A DNA stretch of 64,000 nucleotides from Zea mays (Eukaryota; Streptophyta; Magnoliopsida; Poales; Poaceae). The position numbers and the translations under genes were made by a program. A model generated the notes under the pieces. It saw only the letters and a list, made by a program, of their open reading frames with translations, was not told where the DNA came from and made no database searches. The stretch covers positions 41,772,095 to 41,836,094 of the forward strand of contig NC_050097.1 in NCBI RefSeq assembly GCF_902167145.1. The letters are read 5' to 3'. This document shows, piece after piece, positions 1 through 12,463 of the stretch (its first letter is position 1; each line of letters opens with the position of its first letter).

Positions 1-2470
1 AATCCATTTCTTTGGGCAAGCGTTGACAAAACAACGAAGAAATGTCTCTAAGCATTGGTTTACCCGTTCAGTTTGCCCGTCGGTTTGTGGGTGATACGAA
101 GAACTCAATTTCAGCTCAGCACCAACAGACTTGAATAGGTGTTGCCAAAATGTGCTTGTAAACACCGGGTCCCGATCTGAAATGATTGCCACTGGAAGCC
201 CATGGAGTCTGTAGACATGATTCATAAACAGCTTGGCAACTGAACTGGCAGTGTAAGGGTGTGAAAGTGGAATGAAGTGACCAAACTTTGTAAACTTGTC
301 CACGACCACTAAAATACAGTCGGAGGATCCAGACCGAGGAAGGCCTTCAACAAAGTCCATTGACACGGTGTGCCACGCAGAAGACGGTACTGGTAGGGGC
401 TGCAACTTGCCGGGGTAAGCAGCTCTGTCGGGCTTAGCCTGCAAGCAGATTTGACATTGTTGCACAAAGTTCTTGACGAAGGACTTCATATTGGTCCATG
501 CGAATAATCCCTTGACACGGCTGTAAGTTACTGGAACCCCGGAGTGACCCCCTACCGCTGAAGAATGCAATGCTGACACAATGCGGGACTGAATGGTTGT
601 GTCGTCTCCCACCCAAATACGACCTTTGTATCTGAGGATGCCTTCGGTTAGAGTAAAATTGGAAACAACGGATGGATCGATGGCAAGCTTAGCCAACATA
701 GATTGAGCTGTTGGGTCGTGGCTGTAGCTGTTTTGGATGTTCAACAACCATTGTGGTACCACTACTGAGACAGCATGGACTTCAGCTGGAGCACAACGGG
801 ACAAGGCGTCGGCCACACGGTTCTCTGAGCCTGGGCGATACTGAATCCTGTATTGCAATCCAAGTAATTTGGTAAAAACTTTGTGCTGCCATGGAGTGTG
901 AAGCCTTTGTTCATTGAGCTGTCCCAAACTTTTATGGTCCGTAAGGATAACAAATTCGGTGTGTTGAAGGTAAGCCCGCCATTGTTGGACTGCAAGTATT
1001 ATGGCCATGTACTCCTTCTCATAAGTGGAAAGGCCGCGGGATTTGACGCCCAATGCTCGACTGAGAAAGGCAATTGGGTGACCTTTTTGCATCAGGACTG
1101 CGCCTACACCCAAGTCACTGGCATCGGTCTCAATAAGAAAAGGAGACATGAAGTCTGGCAAACATAATACAGGAGCTGAAGTGAGTGCGTTTTTCAATGT
1201 CTGAAATGCCGTGTCATGTTCACTGGTCCACACAAAAATGGCATGTTTCTTTAACAGGGCTGTTAGTGGTTGACAAATAATCCCAAAATGGCGGATGAAC
1301 TTTCTATAGTAACCAGCCAACCCGAGGAAGCTGCGTAATTCTTTGAGAGATGAAGGAACTGGCCACTGAGCTATTGCCTGAATTTTTGTTGGGTCGGTCG
1401 CAACGCCTTGGGAACTGACCACATGCCCCAAATATGTGACCTGATTTGTAGCAAATGAACATTTAGGTCCCGTTTGTTTCATTTCATTTTGAGGAATTGG
1501 AATCTTACTAATGGAATAGGCTATTTTTTTAGAATGTGACATTCCACCATTTTCCAAAGTTATCATATAAGTCTATCTCAAATTCATGGGGTGAGAGATG
1601 GAAATTGATTCTATAGATTTACATGCTATGTTTCCGATGTATAATTTATAGCATACTCTTTTACTTGCTTTGCTATAACATAAATGTAGTATATAACTAT
1701 CTCTCTCAAATGATTTAGAATAATATGCAAATATATTACATATATAAATATATGAACTTAATTAGTTTTGTCTAAATTATAATTATTAAAATGGAATTCA
1801 ATTCCAACGAAACAAACGGGGCCTTAGACAACTTTATCTTCCAGTTGTCATGGGCCAGCAGGTCCAGCACTTGACGTAAGTGACACACATGGGACTCCAA
1901 GGAGGTGTTGTAGACCAGAATGTCGTCAAAAAACACAATAGCACATTTGCGTAGTAAGGGAGACTGTATGATTCATTGCTCGTTGGAATGTTCCGGGAGC
2001 TCCAGTGAGGCCAAAGGCCATAACCCTGAACTCGTAGTGGCCAACATGTGTCTGGAACGCAGTCTTATATTCTTCACCCTCCTTCAACAGGATTTGATGG
2101 AAACCAGCACGAAGGTCCAGAATAGAGAACCAAGAAGCACCATATAACTCATCCAATAGTTCATCAATGACTGGAACTGAGTATTTGGATTTAAGGGTGA
2201 GAGCATTAAGATGCCGGTAATCCACGCAAAACCGCCAGGACTGGTCTTTCTTTTTAACTAACAGCACGGGGGAGGAAAAAGCACTGCTGCTATGTTGTAT
2301 AACACCATTGCTTAGCATTTCTTGGACTCGAGACTCGATCTCATCCTTCATGGCTGGAGAGAATCGATAGGGGCGGATTGACACTAGCCTTGCTCCCTCC
2401 ACTAGTGGGATCGAGTGATCACAGAAACGGCTGGGTGGTAGGGAGGTAGGGGGTTGGAATAGCTCTGATA
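1..2470 (-). pseudogene. Ty3/gypsy pol fragment: RT, RNase H, integrase (frameshifted, MITE-interrupted)
   Basis: Read on the minus strand, the RT N-terminal block (LPPSRFCDHSIPL, then VSIRPYRFSPAMKDEIE) spans about 2440-2330 and continues through the VLLVKKKDQSWRFCVDYR and LDLRAGFHQI motifs. A small indel near 1955-1965 shifts the frame just before the catalytic FFDD box (about 1935-1925). After the MITE the frame stays open from 1465 to position 1. It covers YLGHVVSSQGV, RNase H with TDASDLGVGAVL (about 1110), a DHKSLGQLNEQ motif, an HHCC integrase zinc finger ending QQCQICLQAK (about 450), the integrase core with MDFVEGLP and ISDRDPVF, and QTDGQTERVN near 80. It would make the enzymes that copy and insert the element, but the frameshift, the MITE and the missing gag/protease make this copy non-autonomous. 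Confidence 0.88.
1466..1823. mobile_element. Tourist-like MITE (PIF/Harbinger type), TTA target duplication
   Basis: Termini GGTCCCGTTTGTTTC and GAAACAAACGGGGCC are inverted repeats with one mismatch. The flanks are TTA at 1463-1465 and 1824-1826. The 358-bp interior is AT-rich and non-coding. Removing it with one TTA restores the RT frame of the host element exactly, so the insertion came after that element was coding. Confidence 0.9.
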
Positions 2471-2473
2471 CCA
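2462..2473 (-). other. Primer-binding site (initiator Met tRNA type)
   Basis: The minus strand reads TGGTATCAGAGC directly inside the LTR edge, which is the standard plant tRNA-iMet complementary priming site for minus-strand DNA synthesis. It fixes the orientation of the element and the inner LTR edge at 2476. Confidence 0.85.
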
Positions 2474-2475
2474 AT

Positions 2476-3151
2476 TGTTAGAAGAGGGAGGAGACGGAAG
2501 GAAGATAGGAACAGCAGGAGGACGGGGAGGAAGCTGGGAGGAGTTCTATTAGAGTTTTTCTCAGTTTTTGCTTACCCCCGATACAAGGACACACACTGCC
2601 ATTTATACCACACACACCTTACACCCACTCTGGACCGTGGACCCGAGTATTGGCACGGCGTTGGCGACGTAGACGAGTTGGACGCTGGGCTTCCTCTTGT
2701 GCAGGTTGAGTCGGCACATCTGGCATGGGAGCAGGGCTCACAATATGGTAAGCCTAGGACACCACACCATCGCTCCACCCTCTTGTATCCAGCAACGGCG
2801 GCGGTGGCGTTAGCGGTGTGACAGTGAGGCAGGTGACATGGAGGAACATGGCGGAAGCCCTCGAGAGAAGCTGCGGGGACGCGTGCGGGAGGCCGCATCC
2901 GTGGGGTGGACCTGGAGATGAGCGGCGTCACGAGCGCGCGCCCTGGAGAGACGCCTTCGAGCTCGACCGCGCTGATGTACGCTGCCTCAAACTCCGCGAC
3001 CCCGCCGAGCGGTTCGCCGCCCTGCAGCTCGGCCTCGGTGGCTGCCCCTTCCGATGGGGGACCCTGGCAAGTCTGCCTTCGTTTTCGCCCCAATCTCCTT
3101 CATGATGTTCTAGTAACCCCACTAGTATGTACAGGAGGATTCTGATGAACA
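2476..3151 (-). repeat. Candidate 5' LTR of the gypsy element
   Basis: The inner edge (TGTTAGAAG on the plus strand, next to the primer-binding site) is firm. The outer edge at 3151 (TGAACA) is a guess from the TG..CA rule; an alternative edge lies near 2823. A minus-strand TATA-like TATAAATGG near 2610 fits an LTR promoter. The GC-rich stretch 2830-3100 is unusual for an LTR and could be captured or flanking DNA. No target duplication can be checked because the other LTR is off-window. Confidence 0.45.
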
Positions 3152-5762
3152 TCTTGCGATCGCCAGATTAAGCTGTCTCAAAAAGGGCCTCAATTTGCAA
3201 CGAACCCAGGCCCAGGGTAAGTCGTGGGCCGGGCCGTCCGTCCGGCGCGCACAGAGCTGAGACGGTTCATGGCCCAGAAACGGAAGCAGAAAGTAGTGCG
3301 AGCCCCCGCGGGATCCACGCGTAGACTGTTCGTCTGTACCGGCACATTTCGGTGCGGCCGCCGGCCGGTGTAATTAATGGTCGCCCATCCTACTAGTAGT
3401 CCGAACAAATACAGTGGTGAGAAGTACTACATACACACACGGGTGCATGTGCATACAGTTGGGGGCGTTGGGCACCGCTCCTGCTTTCCAAGACGGCCGG
3501 CGCGGCGCGGCGTTCCTTTTTTGTTGGACGGACACCGGCTGCAGCGATCCTTCTCACACTTGCAGCAAAGGTTGGCGTTCCCGCGCCGCGCCCAAAATAA
3601 TGCCATCGCCGGGCGGCTTTTACGTCTGTCGGGCAGCAAATCGAGCCCGCGTCGGCGGATGCACGCGCGCGCGCGCGTGGCTGGCAGCAGTAGCAGCAGC
3701 TCTAGCTATGCCGCGGCCCGCCGGCCACCGCCCGCCCGCCCGATGGCAGATGGAGCCGGAAGAGGCCCGCGCAGCGAGCGCCGCTTGCTTCGCGCACGCT
3801 ACGTCGTCTTGACCCTTGAGCAGCACCTCCTCATGTCATTGTCATGTGGGCTAGCGACCGTTCCGTGCTGTGCGTCTGATCTGCTGAGAACCAAATGGCA
3901 GCCATCCAAATAAAAAGAGGAGCACGGGCCGGGGGCGGGGGCGCATCCCGTCACGTCACGTGCCCCCATTGCCCTCGAGGGCAAAGAAAACCTAATCAAA
4001 CAGGCGTGGGGGCACGGGAACATGGAGGCGGGCGCCGGTGGTGTCACCGAGATCCTGGAAAATTCTCGGGCCTTGGACTTTGCCAAACAGTCGCGGTCAA
4101 ATGATTGCCCTTCTGTTCTGTGCCTCCTCTGCACGCACGCACGCAACGCAGCTGCCCCCCGCCGGCTTGCAGACAATGAACTATTCGTTGGTTGTGAGGT
4201 AGCTAATAATTAGTTGCGGTGAGTAATTTTGGAACGTACAATAACAACTATTTTTTAATAGCTAACTGCCGACTACGTACGTGTACCTCCAGAAAATTCT
4301 GTTTACTAGCCAGAGTAGTTTGTGCGCGCGCTATCCTTGGCCATTTCTCAATGAAAGGTTTTGTTTTCTATGTGCCATATATAGGTATGATGAAACAAAT
4401 GAGATCATGGACGAAACTTTCCATTGGGAGTGCAGTAGTGCACAGTCTTATTTTGTTGTGGTTTTATAGGCAACATGCATGCAATACATGGAACTTATTT
4501 CATGTCCCTCATAATAAGTAGGCTGTCATGTCACAATATTTTCTGATTTGTCACATTATTCAATGAGAATGATACTTACACTGAAAATGACCTCGTGGCA
4601 TATATTGGCATCCGATATCTGGCCGTCCGGATTTTAGGGTTTGAGTCAGTTTTTTTTTTTTTTGTTCCTGACAGCGAATGGTGCGCCTACGCATGCATGC
4701 GCGCAGCATACCACGCACTCGATCGCGCCCTTGCATGCGTGTCCTGCCACGTATATACTCGCAAATAATAGCGCTGAGATAAAAAAACACCCGCCCACGT
4801 CGTGAAATGTGAATCGTGTGATCCCGAAGCGCGCGCAGCTAGCTAGCGTTGTAGTAGTAGCACAGTGGAGTACTGCTGTGCATGACCACCACTCCCTCCT
4901 CCTTTTCACTGAACTGGCCTATAGATAGATGGGAGCATGCATTGCATATTTGCATTGCGAATCGATCGCCATCATCAGCGTAGGTTTCGCTTTTGTCTTT
5001 GGAAAGGTGCGCGCGCGGCTGCATATATGCAAACGCATGGACCGGCGGCCTCCTCCCTCCGCTAGTCTAGTCCGCTCCGCATGTCAACGTTGGACTACAC
5101 TCTACGCCGCACTCGCAGGCCAGACATGGCCGCATGGGTAGTGGAAACTGGCAAAAGGCTCCATCCTTTTCCCCTTCTCATGTGACGTTGGGGCCCGGTC
5201 CCGTGAACTCATCAAATCAGAAGTCGCAGCAGGCACTAGTAGTACGCGTCGTACTGTACAGATGTGTGCATGACAGGTGGTGTGGCGTGGCACGGGATGA
5301 TCATCGATCGATGCGATGCGTGCGACGATGCCCACCAAACCCAGCGCGCCCAACCGATCTGGCAGCCTGCAGCCACATCCAGCAGCAGGCATCGTCCAGC
5401 AAAGGCAACGGACGCACGCCGCTGGGCGCTGGCACACGTCGTCCGCCTCCAGCTCCAACCACTAGAGATAGATCGATCTCCAAGGTCCACCACCACTGCG
5501 CTCCACCCACCCAACCCAACCCAACCTGCATGCGGCGGTGAGCAAAAGCGGCCAGCCTCGCGAGGGCCCGCGCGTCACCATCATGCGCGCTACTAGCTAG
5601 CTAGCTGCGCCTCCTGCGCGTGACGACTGACGAGCCATGCATCTCCACTCCACTCCACCGTGGCAGTGGCACCGTTGCCGTGAGAGGAGAGACGCTCTAG
5701 CCTCGCCGCCTGCCAGGCACTGCGGGGCGTCTTCTCTCCCAGTCGCAGTCAGGTTTTGTCCA
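3152..5762. other. Intergenic DNA, GC-rich in places, no supported gene
   Basis: This holds GC-rich segments (3200-4180, 5040-5760) with many overlapping short ORFs on both strands but no recognisable domain, and an AT-richer stretch at 4200-4640. Simple-sequence patches include a GC dinucleotide run near 3664-3678 and a T run near 4651. I see no tRNA, no splice-supported exon chain and no clear transposon ends. Unrecognised regulatory DNA is possible. Confidence 0.5.
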
Positions 5763-5824
5763 TGCTATCACGGTTCCAAATGGAGGCTGTTTGTGCTATC
5801 ACGGTTCCAAATGGAGGTTGTTTT
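5763..5824. repeat. 31-bp direct repeat, two copies
   Basis: Two adjacent copies (starting at 5763 and 5794) of a unit containing GCTATCACGGTTCCAAATGG differ at one base (ggct versus ggtt). Function is unknown; it is probably a simple tandem duplication. Confidence 0.8.
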
Positions 5825-6212
5825 GGTTCCAGTCTAGGACCGTACGACGAGAGTAAGGGGGTGGCACCGTCTCCATCGGATTTTTTTTTGTTCAGATCGG
5901 TGCCCAACTAGCTCCATTTACGGCTTGGTGGCCCACAGCTAGCTCTATGTACTACAGGCCACCACCTACTAGTAGCATGCTTGTGCCAATTTCTTCCTTT
6001 TGAGGTGTTCCGCGCGGCAGCCAATCAACTCGATCGTCCTAGCTGAGCTTTATTTCAGGGCTTGCTTTGGTCGCCTCTTAACTTTGTCTCCCCTGCAGGC
6101 TAGATGACCCACTACTGTTCGTTAGTGCCCTTGCTTTGCTTCCTGTGTAGTGTAGGCTAGCTACAAGAAGGAGAAACTCACGTGGCACTTGCACGATACG
6201 AAAAACCTCGGT
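5825..6212. other. Intergenic DNA, nothing recognised
   Basis: Non-coding sequence lies between the 31-bp repeat and the CACTA MITE. No open reading frame or terminal repeat is supported here. Confidence 0.5.
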
Positions 6213-6524
6213 CACTACTGAAATCGAGCGCTTTGCCGAGTGTCTGAAGCACTCGGCAAAGCTCGAAAAACACTCGGCAAAATTTTTGCCGAGTGTGGCA
6301 CTCGACAAATAAAGCTCGACGAACAGTACATCGAAAACGGTTTCTTTGTCGAGTACTTTTTACCGGGCATTCGGCAAAGATTTCTTTGTCGAGTGTATTT
6401 CTGTGTCAATCGTCCTGCTCTCGGTAAACGCGCTCGTTACCGAGAGCAGGTCTTTCCCGAGTGCACGACAAAAAACATTCGTCAAAGCGCCGAGCAATCG
6501 ACAAAGAGCCGGATTCTAGTAATG
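6213..6524. mobile_element. Non-autonomous CACTA (En/Spm-type) MITE
   Basis: It begins CACTACTGAAATC and ends GATTCTAGTAATG, which is an imperfect inverted repeat of the start. Subterminal TTTGCCGAGTG/CACTCGGCAAA motifs recur in both orientations, as expected for transposase binding sites of grass CACTA elements. The flanking 3-bp duplications are GGT and AGT, one mismatch. There is no transposase gene in its 312 bp. Confidence 0.85.
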
Positions 6525-7583
6525 AGTACATAATAGTTTATCTGGTACAGATAAGTGTCAATATCCCTCCTGCACGGAAAATACTAGCATATATGTTGTT
6601 GTTTTTGTTCGGTCATGCAACGCAAAGCGCGACACTTTTTTTTTACTAATTAATGTAGACCGCATTTGCCCGTGTTCGACAAGTGACACCAGTAATATAT
6701 ATAATGGCGCAAGTTTACGTGCGTCCATGGGACAAAGAAGCAAAGGGCGAGATGAGCGGAGCTTACCACCGGCTAGCCTTTTTCTTAGATGGACTGAATA
6801 TAGGCTGTCAATATCTTACAAAACGCCACAAAAAATTAAATTAAGTAAGCGCAAATTGCCGTTCGAGGTCAATAAAGCAGTGTCTCGACGCGCAACCTCT
6901 TCCTTGACAGTGTGTACTAGAGCCATTTCCAAATTCCAAGCTGGTAATTCCATCTAAAAACCGTGTGGATGTATGGATTTAGGTCTGGTTTTCCTTACAC
7001 ACACTAGGTGTAGTCTTTTTTTTTGTTCTTACTCTCGAAAGATAGAGCTTCTTCCATCACGTTGTTAAACAAAAAGGAGATATTACTATGAAGCCGCGCG
7101 CTCTCTTGTTTATCGCCCTTCAATCCTTCCAACTGTTTGCCTCTCACGCGTGCAGAGAAGCTACCCAGACTAGCTCTGTTATATTCAAAGGAGTTCTTGA
7201 GCGATTTATTTCTCAAAACTGGAATTACAACTTGATAGTTCTACGAATGCCACAATACAAGATGATATCAGCAGAACCCTATATAATGTTTGTTCATCTG
7301 TGTGTTAAGCTTGTTAAAACAGAGAGACGTAAATTGGGACTGAAAACCCGTAACCGGGGCCTCGTAAACCGTACCGTTTAATATCATTTTTTGTTCTCTC
7401 TAAAATTACCGTATTTAAAATTGGAATTTCAAATACCTATCATCATCGTATTGTAGTCGCCAATAAGTAGATTAATTATGAAACCGGACTAATTTCCAAC
7501 CGACCGACAATCGCTTTCATATAGACGATATTCCTCACATAGTATATGGTAGTATGGTTTACGTATTTTAGTATAGAGTATAA
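6525..7583. other. Intergenic DNA, nothing recognised
   Basis: AT-rich sequence with only short, non-conserved frames. I see no transposon termini or RNA gene. Confidence 0.5.
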
Positions 7584-7926
7584 GGCCCCGTTTGGTTTAG
7601 GGTGACTAAAGTTTAGTGACTAAAATTTAGTCACTTTTAGTCTCTAAAGAAGCAAACATGGTGACTAAAGTGGGGTGACTAAACTTTAGTTGTTTAGTCA
7701 CTAAGGGGTGACTAAAAGGGACTAAAGTAGTATTTTTACCTTATTTGTTCTCTCCACTTTCTTCTTATAGCAAACATCCATTAATTAATAGGGGTAAAAT
7801 AGTCATTATTCATAGCAATTAATGCTCTTTAGTCCGGTTTAGTCACTGGAACCAAACATGGTATTTTAGCGACTAAACTTTAGTCACTAAAATTTAGTCT
7901 AGTGACTAAAGGAACCAAACAGGGCC
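7584..7926. mobile_element. Tourist-like MITE, TAA target duplication
   Basis: The termini GGCCCCGTTTGGTTTAGG and GGAACCAAACAGGGCC are inverted repeats, flanked by TAA at 7581-7583 and 7927-7929. The interior is built from GACTAAA/TTTAGTC motifs on both strands and could fold into a long hairpin. 343 bp, non-coding. Confidence 0.9.
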
Positions 7927-7929
7927 TAA

Positions 7930-10900
7930 AACACAAAGACATTTATGCTATGTTGGCTAGATAGGTTTGAAGGCAACAACGTTAGTTTGACTCTCTATTT
8001 ATGCATAATTTTAATTTTTTTCTATCATTTAAATGTAGGGTAACCAAACATATACATTTTATTAATATGTATGATACATTATTAATCTTTCTAAATATGT
8101 TTATACGTATAAATGTTATTTGTTTTTTATATAAATTTATTCAGAATTAATAAATGTAATTGGCATGCTTTTTATGTTTTTTGTAGGAAAGGGAGTAAAG
8201 TTTACCTAACCTGGAAATGATGCCAGGCCTCACTCGACACATGTCTGCCTGCAGTCACTCGGATCCAGTTGCCAACTTGCCAGTCCCAAAACCGGGAACC
8301 TGCCGTGCAGGCTGGTCGCTGGCCTGGAACAGAACACACATCGCATCGGAAAGCCCGTTGCTCTCGAACGGGCATGATGGCCAGGCCAGGCCGGCATGAT
8401 GGCGAGCCGTCTGGGGTCAAACGCTCTGCCAATCCACCGCCGCTAGTGATACGCCAGCTAGTGGCCGGCCTCCGCTGCTGTCGCCCGCCCGCCCGCCCGC
8501 GGCAGCCAATCATCCGGTTCACCACCACCTCAGGCTCAGGCTCAGCTCCCAGATCCCAATGGCCAATAGTCTAGAGATGCACAAGTCAATGGCATCATTT
8601 CCGCCCCCTGCTTTCTTTTCCGCACCCCCCAATCCCCTCCGTAAAAAAAAATTGCCATCAGCTTCTGGCACCGCGAGAAAACCTTGCTTGAGCTGAGGTA
8701 GTGAGAATCTCCGAGTAAAATCCTCTTGACATCCTCCTTACTACGGACAAACAGATTATTAGTACTTTATTCGGTTAAACCTCGGAAAGGAAGTTTTATG
8801 TTTCTTTCTTTTTTTTTTAAAAAAAAAGTCAGCTGAGATAAGATGGCAATCCAGGAATTGGTATCCGCCCAGCACTTGAGCAGTGTATCTGATGGATACG
8901 CTTGAGACCTGGCTTTCTTGCTTACCTCAGCATAAAGCTATATACTCCAGCCACCTGTCACGACGCACAAACCAAGCAAGATATGATACTTACTTGCCGA
9001 ATTTAAACATGCTAGGCTTGTGGACGAGGTTTCTACCGCCACTTTTGTGGTGAACACGTTATCACCGCTCAGGGCTTACGTACGAGTTGCCAGAACACAC
9101 AATTATATTGAATATTTTAATATATATAAAAATAGAATTAATATTAAAGTGAACATATATTAAATATTGAACTGATAAAAATAAGTACTACATTTTATCT
9201 TAGCAAAAAACCGAGAAACGTATGAGTTGAAACGAAGCATGGTTTAATTTTTTATAGCTCGTTCGGTCGCTCGTCCTACTTCAGCTAGCGAGGTGATACT
9301 ATGTGTGAGCATTGTACCGCGTGTGGTTTTCTATCGTGTGTGTGGTTTCCCACTGGCATTCTGTAGTGTAACGACTCTTCTATCCACGATGCAATGGCCT
9401 ATTGGTAGGCAACAAGCGGGGGAGTTACACGTTTCGCACGTGACGTACGGTCCACAAAACTGACATTTTAGAGGAGTAGAGATATGTAAAGGATCAAGAA
9501 TGATTTTACTCGATACAATTTTACTCAATACACGATGCACGAACCATTCTATTGCCATCAGACCTGTGCTGTCAATATGTAAGCTCTTTTATAAGTTGAC
9601 AATTCAAGAGCAATATGTTTGGCATGTAGTATATATAGCACAATCCCAAATAAATAAATAAAGGACTTGTATATGGGGCAGCTGGCAATAGCCTTTTCTT
9701 TATAAACAACACGAGCATGGTTGGCACAGTACTTCAATGCTTCCCAGCCGTCTCCTCCTTCCGGCGGCCGCCGGGTTTGTTTGGTGGCCCGGTGGTTTGT
9801 ACAGAAACGACATCTTGCACGCACACCCCCGCAATTACTGCTACCAGCGCCAGCCAGCACGTACTTTCCAGGTCTATCTCATCCAGTGATTCTGCTGAAG
9901 ATAGAGTATCGATATCGATTTACTACTGTAACAGATTTTGCTCCCGGCCGCGGTACAGCAGCACATGAACGGAAGAACACTGAGCATAAAGATTTCCATG
10001 TCCAGAATATATTAACGTTCCGGTACAGTGTAGTACGGTACTATCATGCAGCCCCATGCATCGAGTAAAAGACTTGAACTTTTCTAATGTCCATTTGACC
10101 TACGGAAATACATCTCTTTTCCCAGTAAACCTGCTTATGTGTGGAGAGAATTAAAGTAAACCTGCTTGTCAAGTGAATTTGAAAAAATAGAGATCGCGTC
10201 CAAAGAAGAGATTTTGTTTCGTATAGTATTCTATTAAAGTACACCTGGCTAATATATGCTTCATTCTACATACATAGTGACGCAACTCACCTATAGAATA
10301 CAGGGTAGTAATAATAAGTATTATATATTGCCTCTCCGTCTTTAAAATAAATGCGCAAATCACCTACAGAAGAGTTCTAGATTTTATAGTAAATTTATTT
10401 AGGGATATAAATATCAATGACATCTCTTATATAGTACTACTAGCTAGACTTAAAGAACATTTGATTTCTTATTCGACGAGATTCAGTCTTATTTGGGATC
10501 GAGGATGTGTACGTATCAAGGAAAAAATCCAGTGAACGCTACACACGACAGATTCTTTTCTAATAAATGCATGTATGTGCGAGAGTACACCAATAGTATA
10601 TCATTTGTTGTGCTGCTGACATTTTACGGCACGAAATACTGTGTTACAATTTTAAAAAAAATCCCGGTACAAAGTAAAAGAACAACTCAAACATGACTAG
10701 AGCATTTATACGAATCCCACCTCAAAACAAGCAGAATGCCACACGAGCCTACCCAGTCAACTGCCGCGCCAAAAAAGAAAACATTTCTGGACTGCGTAGC
10801 AAAGTCGACACCTGCACTAGGACTAGGGGAAAAAAATGCAGGCCCTCCTTCTCGAAGCTATAATCAATCCAAGGGTTCGGTTCGTGCAGCTCCTTCGAGG

Positions 10901-10979
10901 GTCCGATTCGCAAAAGGGCCCCCCTCCCCCCCACAGCGCATCAAATTTATTGCACTGCTCTGCTGCCTCTCATGAATGG
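7930..10979. other. Intergenic DNA upstream of the gar2-related gene
   Basis: The stretch is mixed AT-rich (7930-8190, 9100-9260, 10070-10480) and GC-rich (8200-8570, 9740-9880). There are no domains, splice chains or convincing transposon ends. The last few hundred bases are probably the promoter of the plus-strand gene that follows. Confidence 0.5.
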
Positions 10980-11187
10980 CGTTTATTTAAGTCTCCACCC
11001 TCCGCCCCGGGGAACTCTTTTCTGTGTATCGCGGAATTTTTTGGGTTCTCGGGCTCCGCCGCGATCCCATCCCCATCCCCGCCTTGCCGTTGCCGTTGCC
11101 GGCCCCCCCGGTTCTCCCGGAGCTTTCTTTCTGGCCGGCGCAGTAGAGAAGCAAGACAGAATTGCGGCGGCGCCTGCCCGCGCAAAG
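10980..11187 (+). promoter_or_regulatory. Core promoter and non-coding exon 1 of the gar2-related gene (predicted)
   Basis: A TATA-like TTTATTTAAG at 10982-10991 is followed by a GC/CT-rich leader with no ATG. A likely donor (AAAG then GTCAGA) lies at 11187/11188. Start of transcription near 11015 is inferred from TATA spacing. The first intron would run 11188-12383 and is T-rich with a strong polypyrimidine tract before TTGCAG. Exon 1 is inferred, not shown. Confidence 0.5.
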
Positions 11188-12383
11188 GTCAGAGCTCCTC
11201 CGATCCTCCGCTCCGTCTCCTGTTCTCTGTCTTCTTTCTTGTGGATTGTGGTGCTGTGCTCCGTCGCCCAAGGCTGCACTCGTTCTGCGTGCGAGTGAGG
11301 AGTGGGGGAGACTTTTTCTCTTGGGCTTGTTCACCTTCCCATGTTACCCGCTTTTTTGTGTGTTTTGCTCTGTTATTGTTTCTTCAGAAGCTCTGATCTG
11401 AAGAGCTGGTAGATGAGTGGTAGAACCGCAGAAGAAGTAGCATTCGACATGCGTGTTTCATGATTCTGGTTTGGAGGCGCATCGTTCTTGTTACGACAAA
11501 AAAGAGGGGAAACAGAGTCTTTCATCCAAACCTTTCCTCTTGTTTGGTGTGTTGTCCATGCCTGCACTTGCACTGCACGTAGTTACTGCACTGGGCCGCA
11601 CGGCCTGATGCGGCGCAGTTAAAGCCACGCCATCAGAGTCCGGAGCTGGGGAGTGGTGGATGAATCGGTGCGCGGTTGGTGGTTTCGCTCATGTTTCCCT
11701 GTCCGTCGTCCTCCTTGCTTGCCTGGTTCTTTCCGTGGGGGGAAAGGAAGAAATCAGGCGTGCTTTGTCCTGTGATCCAACCACGTCTCTGTCTCCCTTT
11801 GCTTCCTATGGTATGGTACCGTACCGCTGCTTTGTTCCTTTCTCTGTTCCTGCCGCTATGCCTGACCGTCTCTGCATCGTCGCGTATAAAAAAAAACTGT
11901 TCGCTTTAGTATACGTATTAAAAGCCAAAGGAACAGTCTGTTAGCTGTATGCGTGAGTCTTCCTGGAAAGGCTTGATTTTTGGTGTGTCCAATCCAAATG
12001 CGACGGAGTTGTTGGTCACGGGCAGGTCGTTGCCTCCTCTGCTTTCGCTCTTCAGAGTTTGTGTTTTCTTTAGCGCTCTGTGTTCGCGACATGGTTTCGT
12101 CTTTCGATTTCTTTTTCATCCTTCTTTTTTTTTGGGTGTCTCTGAAAGGGTGTAAAGTGTCTGGTTCTATCAGGACGCTGCGAGACTTTTCCTCCCATGG
12201 GAATCTAGCTTACGCGAAACGCGGCATTTGTTTGCAGACGGATGGACATCGGCATTCGCAAACGCAGCCTTTTGTCCTCCATTCTGGAGAACAGGAAGCA
12301 TACACTTTTTTTTTGTCTGGGTGGATCGCAGTATTTGACTTGTAATATTTATTTCTCTTCTTCTTTTTTCTTTTCTTTTGCAG

Positions 12384-12463
12384 GAAATAATCAGCACTGT
12401 TTGCCAAAGGCAGCTCCTGACGCATGGCTAGTACTTAAGGATACTTTATGTGCAGTGCAGACC
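12384..12463 (+). other. Leader part of exon 2 with two upstream ORFs
   Basis: The acceptor TTTTGCAG ends at 12383. Two ATGs precede the main start. uORF1 (12424-12438) encodes four residues and stops before the main start. uORF2 starts at 12448, runs over the main ATG in another frame and, after splicing, stops at 13492 (nine residues). The main ATG at 12464 has a good context (ACCATGA). Confidence 0.6.

Larger units (their letters stand above)
1..3151 (-). mobile_element. Ty3/gypsy LTR retrotransposon, 5' portion, runs off the left edge
   Basis: On the minus strand the order is a candidate 5' LTR (3151-2476), a tRNA-iMet-type primer-binding site (2473-2462), then reverse transcriptase, RNase H and integrase reading toward position 1. 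RT before integrase is the Ty3/gypsy order. Gag and protease are absent: the RT N-terminal region starts about 20 bp after the primer-binding site, so the element is internally deleted or descends from a gag-less derivative. It is interrupted by a MITE at 1466-1823. The 3' LTR and the target duplication lie outside the window. Lineage within Ty3/gypsy is not resolved. Confidence 0.88.

Noticed and set aside
3377..3913. Overlapping GC-rich ORFs of 130-180 codons on both strands
   Set aside because: Low-complexity Arg/Ala/Ser translations, open in several frames because of GC content, with no domain or splice support.
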